Source: Variovorax sp. CF313 (lineage in GTDB: Bacteria > Pseudomonadota > Gammaproteobacteria > Burkholderiales > Burkholderiaceae_C). Taken from it: DNA of 64,000 nucleotides. The notes beneath the pieces are model-generated. The model was not told the origin of the DNA. It worked only from the letters and a program-made list of their open reading frames with translations, and ran no database searches. The position numbers and the translations under genes are program-made. Shown piece after piece: positions 61,006 to 64,000 of the stretch; position 1 is the stretch's first letter, and every line of letters starts with the position of its first letter. The stretch covers positions 62,001 to 126,000 of the forward strand of contig NZ_AKIW01000068.1 in the NCBI RefSeq assembly GCF_000282635.1. The letters run 5' to 3'.

Positions 61006-61021
61006 TTAACAGTCTTCACCC

Positions 61022-61834
61022 ATGGGCCTCCCTTTCCTCGACTCCTTTTCCGCTGCCGCGGGCCGCGGCGTCTGGCATGCCGACGAACTCGGCCTGGCCG
61101 ACGCGCAGGTCACCGCCACCGGCCACGCCGCGCTCGATGCGCAGCTGCCGGGCGGCGGCTGGCCGGTGGGCGCGATGACGGAACTGCTGCAGGGCGCACC
61201 CGAGGCCCATGTCTGGCGGCTGCTGCTGCCCGCGCTGGCGCAGGCGGTGCAGGCGCGCGGCGGGCCGGTGGTGCTGGTCGGCGCGCCTTATGAACCCTGC
61301 GGGCCGTCGCTCGCGGCGCAGGGGCTGCCGGTGGAAGCGCTGATGTGGGTCAGGAGCGAGGCTCCGGCCGCGCGGCTGTGGGCCTGCGAGCAGGCGCTGC
61401 GCTGCGCGGACATCGCCGCCGTCGTGGCCTGGCTGCCGCAGGCGCGGGTGGGCGAATTGCGGCGGTTGCAGCTGGCGGCCGCGCAGCACGAGGTGCTGCT
61501 GTTCGTGTGCCGGCCCGAATCGGCCGCGCGGTCGGCCTCGCCGGCGCGGCTGCGCATCCGCGCCGGGCGCTGCGAATCGGATGCGTCGCAGATCGAGCTG
61601 CACATCCTCAAGCGCCGCGGCCCGCCGCTGGCCGCGCCGGTGATGCTGCCGGCGCGCAACGAACGCATGGCCGCGCTGCTGGCCGCCGCCCGGCTGCGGC
61701 GCAAGTTGCGGTTGCAGCAGTCGGGCACGGTGCCGGCCGGCGAGACGGCAGCGTCTTCGGCGACCGTGGTGCGCATCGACGCGTGGAAAGGAGGAGGCCC
61801 GGATGCACTGGATCGCCTTGCAGTGGTTGCCTGA
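61022..61834 (+). CDS. imuA: Translesion synthesis protein ImuA
   Basis: A 270-residue SulA/RecA-like protein of the mutasome. The N-terminal GVWHADELGLADAQVTATGHAALDAQLPGGGWPVG block is the ImuA hallmark, with a RecA-like core after it. The Walker A loop is degenerate, as is common in this family. It acts with ImuB and DnaE2 in damage-induced mutagenesis. The LexA box lies directly upstream and imuB overlaps its last 32 bases. Confidence 0.9.
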   Translation: MGLPFLDSFSAAAGRGVWHADELGLADAQVTATGHAALDAQLPGGGWPVGAMTELLQGAPEAHVWRLLLPALAQAVQARGGPVVLVGAPYEPCGPSLAAQGLPVEALMWVRSEAPAARLWACEQALRCADIAAVVAWLPQARVGELRRLQLAAAQHEVLLFVCRPESAARSASPARLRIRAGRCESDASQIELHILKRRGPPLAAPVMLPARNERMAALLAAARLRRKLRLQQSGTVPAGETAASSATVVRIDAWKGGGPDALDRLAVVA

Positions 61835-63149
61835 CGCCGACACGCCCGACGCTCCCACGCTGCCCACGCCCGAATCGCTGGGCTGGTGGGCGCTGCAGTA
61901 CACCCCGCACGTCGCCTGGCAGGACGAAGCGCTGATGCTTGAAGTCTCCGCCTGCGAGCGCCTGTGGGGCGGGCGGCTGCAGCTGATGCGCCAGTTGCTG
62001 GCCGCCAACCCCGCGCCCGATGTGCGCATGCTGGGCGCGCAGGGCGCCACGAGCCTGATCGCGCTGGCGCGGCTGCGCCTGTTCGAGCGCGACGAGAACA
62101 GGCCCCAGGACATTCCGGCCGGCCTGCCGCTCGACACCCTGAGCGCCGCGCGTGAGCACCTCGACCTGCTCGCGCGCCTGGGCTGCCGCACCTGGGGCGA
62201 TGTGGCGGCACTGCCGCGCGGCGGCCTCACGCGGCGCTTCGGCACTGGCTTGCGCGAGGCGCTCGACGCCGCCTGGGGCCTGCGCCCCGAAAGCCATGCC
62301 TGGCTCACGCTGCCCGACGTGTTCGAGCAGAAGCTCGAGCTGCCCGCGCTGGCCGAGACTGCGCCCGAACTCATGTGGTCGGCCAACCGGCTGCTGTCGG
62401 CCCTGCAGATCTGGCTGCGCGCCCGCCAGCGCGGTGCGCGCGCGCTCGAGCTGCAGTGGACGCTCGACCTCAAGCGCTTCAACGGCGTGAACCTGCCGCC
62501 GCACCAGCAGGTCACCGTGCGCACGGCCGAGCCCACGCAGGACATGGCGCACCTGCGCCGCCTGCTGTCGGAAAAGCTCGCCCTCACCACGCTGGCCGCG
62601 CCCGCGAGCTGGCTCAGGCTGCGCACGCTCGAAACCGATCCGTGGGCCGGCGCCAGCACCAGCTTCCTGCCGGAGGACAACCGCAAGGGCGACAGGCTGC
62701 ACGAGATGGTCGAGCGGCTCAGCGTGCGGCTCGGAGCGCAGCAGGTGATAGTGCCGGCGGCGCAGGCCGATCACCGGCCCGAGCGCAAGCAGGCATGGCG
62801 CCCCGCGCTGCAGAAGGAGAACGCGCCCGCCAAGGCCCGCAAGGACGAAAAACCCGCAGCCTCGCAGCCCGATGCCATCTATCCGCCGTGGCTGTTGCCC
62901 GAGCCGCTGCTGCTCGAGATGGACGGCGAGCGCCCGTGCTACCGCGGTCCGCTGAGCAGGCTGATCGGGCCGCAGCGTGTCGAGGCCGGCTGGTGGGGCG
63001 ACAAGGAAGACGGCGGCCAGCCCGCCATGCGCGACTACTACGTCGCCGAAAGCCCCGAAGCCGGCCTGGTGTGGATCTTCCGCGAGCGGCCCTCCGCCCG
63101 TTTTTCGTCCGGCGAGGTGCGCTGGTACCTGCAGGGGTTCTATGCCTGA
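61803..63149 (+). CDS. imuB: ImuB, Y-family polymerase-like mutasome protein
   Basis: A 448-residue Y-family polymerase homologue that acts as a hub for ImuA, DnaE2 and the beta clamp. The region where active Y-family enzymes carry their carboxylates (start of the palm) reads WIALQWLPDAD and SACERLWGG, so the usual catalytic D-x-D and SxDE patterns are not intact, as in other ImuB proteins. Later blocks (LGCRTWGDVAALPRGGLTRRFG, RRLLSEKLALTTL) match the family. A charged linker (about 325-360) precedes the C-terminal domain. It overlaps imuA by 32 and dnaE2 by 8 bases. Confidence 0.9.
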   Translation: MHWIALQWLPDADTPDAPTLPTPESLGWWALQYTPHVAWQDEALMLEVSACERLWGGRLQLMRQLLAANPAPDVRMLGAQGATSLIALARLRLFERDENRPQDIPAGLPLDTLSAAREHLDLLARLGCRTWGDVAALPRGGLTRRFGTGLREALDAAWGLRPESHAWLTLPDVFEQKLELPALAETAPELMWSANRLLSALQIWLRARQRGARALELQWTLDLKRFNGVNLPPHQQVTVRTAEPTQDMAHLRRLLSEKLALTTLAAPASWLRLRTLETDPWAGASTSFLPEDNRKGDRLHEMVERLSVRLGAQQVIVPAAQADHRPERKQAWRPALQKENAPAKARKDEKPAASQPDAIYPPWLLPEPLLLEMDGERPCYRGPLSRLIGPQRVEAGWWGDKEDGGQPAMRDYYVAESPEAGLVWIFRERPSARFSSGEVRWYLQGFYA

Positions 63150-64000
63150 CCTGAGCGGCAAGCAACTGCGTGGACGCAACTCGGCGAAGGTGCATGCGCT
63201 GCCCTTGCCGCTGCGCGGGAAGCCCACATTCACGCTGCCCGACTACGCCGAGCTGCATTGCCTCACCCACTTCAGCTTCCAGCGCGGCGCCTCGACGCCG
63301 GAGGAAATGGTGGAGCGCGCCTACCAGCTCGGCTACACGGCCTTGGCCATCACCGACGAATGCTCGGTGGCGGGCATCGTGCGCGCGCATGTGGCCCTGC
63401 GCGACCTGCCTGCGAAGCTGGACGAGTACGAGCGCGAACATCCCGATGAGCCGCCGATTCCGCGCAATCCCGGTTTCCGCCTGCTGTTCGGCAGCGAGTT
63501 CCAGTTCGAGCGCTTCAGGCTCGTGGTGATCGCGAACGGCACCGAAGGCTGGGGCAATCTCTGCGAGTTCATCACCGCCGCGCGCAACACCGAACTGCCC
63601 AAGGGCGAGTACCGCGTGAGCTGGGAAGGCAGCGACGTGGCCTCGCTGCGGGACTGCCAGGTTCTTTTCGTACCGCAGCGCAACCCCGGCGGCGCGATGG
63701 AAACGGCGACGCTGCACGAAGACCTGTCGGCCGCCAGGGCGCTGTATGGCGCGAATCTCTGGCTGGCCGTGGAGCTGTTCAACGAACTCGACGACGACCT
63801 CTGGTTCGTCACGCTGATGCAGGCGGGCGAAGAGGCCGGCGTGCCGCTGGTGGCGGCCGGCGACGTGCACATGCATGCGCGTTCGTGCAAGCCGCTGCAC
63901 GACGTGCTGACGGCCGTGCGCGAAGGCCGGACCGTGGCCGAATGCGGCTTTGCGCTGCAGCCGAATGCCGAACGGCACCTGCGCCCGCGCATGCGGCTGG
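63142..64000 (+). CDS. dnaE2: Error-prone DNA polymerase III alpha subunit DnaE2 (ImuC), 5' part
   Basis: The first 286 codons of a protein of usually over 1000 residues; it runs off the right edge. The N-terminal PHP domain is visible: YAELHCLTHFSFQRGASTPEEMV, LAITDECSVAGIVRAH, and GDVHMHARSCKPLHDVLTAVREG. This polymerase performs translesion synthesis under SOS control with ImuA and ImuB. ATG 63142 overlaps the imuB stop by 8 bases, indicating translational coupling in one LexA-controlled operon. Confidence 0.95.
   Translation, partial: MPDLSGKQLRGRNSAKVHALPLPLRGKPTFTLPDYAELHCLTHFSFQRGASTPEEMVERAYQLGYTALAITDECSVAGIVRAHVALRDLPAKLDEYEREHPDEPPIPRNPGFRLLFGSEFQFERFRLVVIANGTEGWGNLCEFITAARNTELPKGEYRVSWEGSDVASLRDCQVLFVPQRNPGGAMETATLHEDLSAARALYGANLWLAVELFNELDDDLWFVTLMQAGEEAGVPLVAAGDVHMHARSCKPLHDVLTAVREGRTVAECGFALQPNAERHLRPRMRL

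Noticed and set aside
61803-63149. ImuB as an active Y-family DNA polymerase
   Set aside because: The catalytic acidic residues expected in the palm are not intact; the family is known as an inactive hub.
1-64000. tRNA, rRNA, insertion sequence, prophage, CRISPR array or replication origin
   Set aside because: I saw no cloverleaf, transposase, integrase, phage structural gene, repeat-spacer array or DnaA-box cluster that I could support by eye.

Overview
The window is a dense, GC-rich (by eye roughly two-thirds G+C), almost gap-free bacterial chromosome segment. The gene content points to Burkholderiales, most likely Comamonadaceae and probably Variovorax-like: several Bug/TctC-type solute receptors without permeases, a Porin_4-type porin, the DUF2868/DUF3482 pair, an ImuA-ImuB-DnaE2 mutasome, DUF3297 and DUF4124 proteins, and many GTG starts with ATGA/GTGA overlaps. 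The organism is inferred from gene content; no rRNA or tRNA gene was seen. There is no insertion sequence, phage, CRISPR array or origin that I can support. No gene-free stretch exceeds about 210 bases.

Region by region. 1-2.5 kb: the 3' part of metE and an exported protein. 2.4-8 kb: a 2-methylcitrate (propionate) operon, thioesterase-prpC-prpD-prpB, divergent from a ScfR/RamB-type regulator, with TTCGCAA repeats between them. 8-17.4 kb: housekeeping genes (secreted protein, tag, M20 peptidase, cbpA-cbpM, phosphatase, GST, pssA, a frameshifted glutamine amidotransferase, DUF4124, RNase H-like, DUF3297, DUF2272). 17.4-20.4 kb: a multi-PAS diguanylate cyclase. 20.5-25.4 kb: LysR regulator divergent from amidase-Bug receptor-MFS. 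25.5-26.4 kb: class A beta-lactamase. 26.4-31.5 kb: gluconate module (LacI repressor, two identical palindromes, permease, kinase, AraC regulator). 31.5-35.5 kb: HlyIII protein, glycerophosphodiesterase lipoprotein, then an ECF sigma-ferritin-like-cytochrome c operon. 35.6-38.5 kb: sugar-acid dehydratase divergent from a TRAP receptor. 38.5-48.5 kb: DUF3482/DUF2868 pair, a 24-residue membrane protein, ABC exporter, LysR/extradiol dioxygenase pair, glycosyltransferase, cytochrome b561 and a hydrolase.

48.5-59.7 kb is the most distinctive part: two tandem Bug receptors (one with an in-frame stop) diverge from a unidirectional run of FAD oxidoreductase, IclR regulator, aconitase-X large and small subunits, an IlvD/Edd dehydratase, porin and another Bug receptor, followed by a convergent aldo/keto reductase. 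The aconitase-X subunits and the dehydratase overlap by 4 bases at each junction. This looks like an uptake-and-breakdown pathway for an organic or hydroxy acid whose substrate I cannot name; it is the best candidate for an undescribed system here.

59.8-64 kb: a branched-chain-type ABC receptor, then a LexA-boxed imuA-imuB-dnaE2 operon that runs off the right end.
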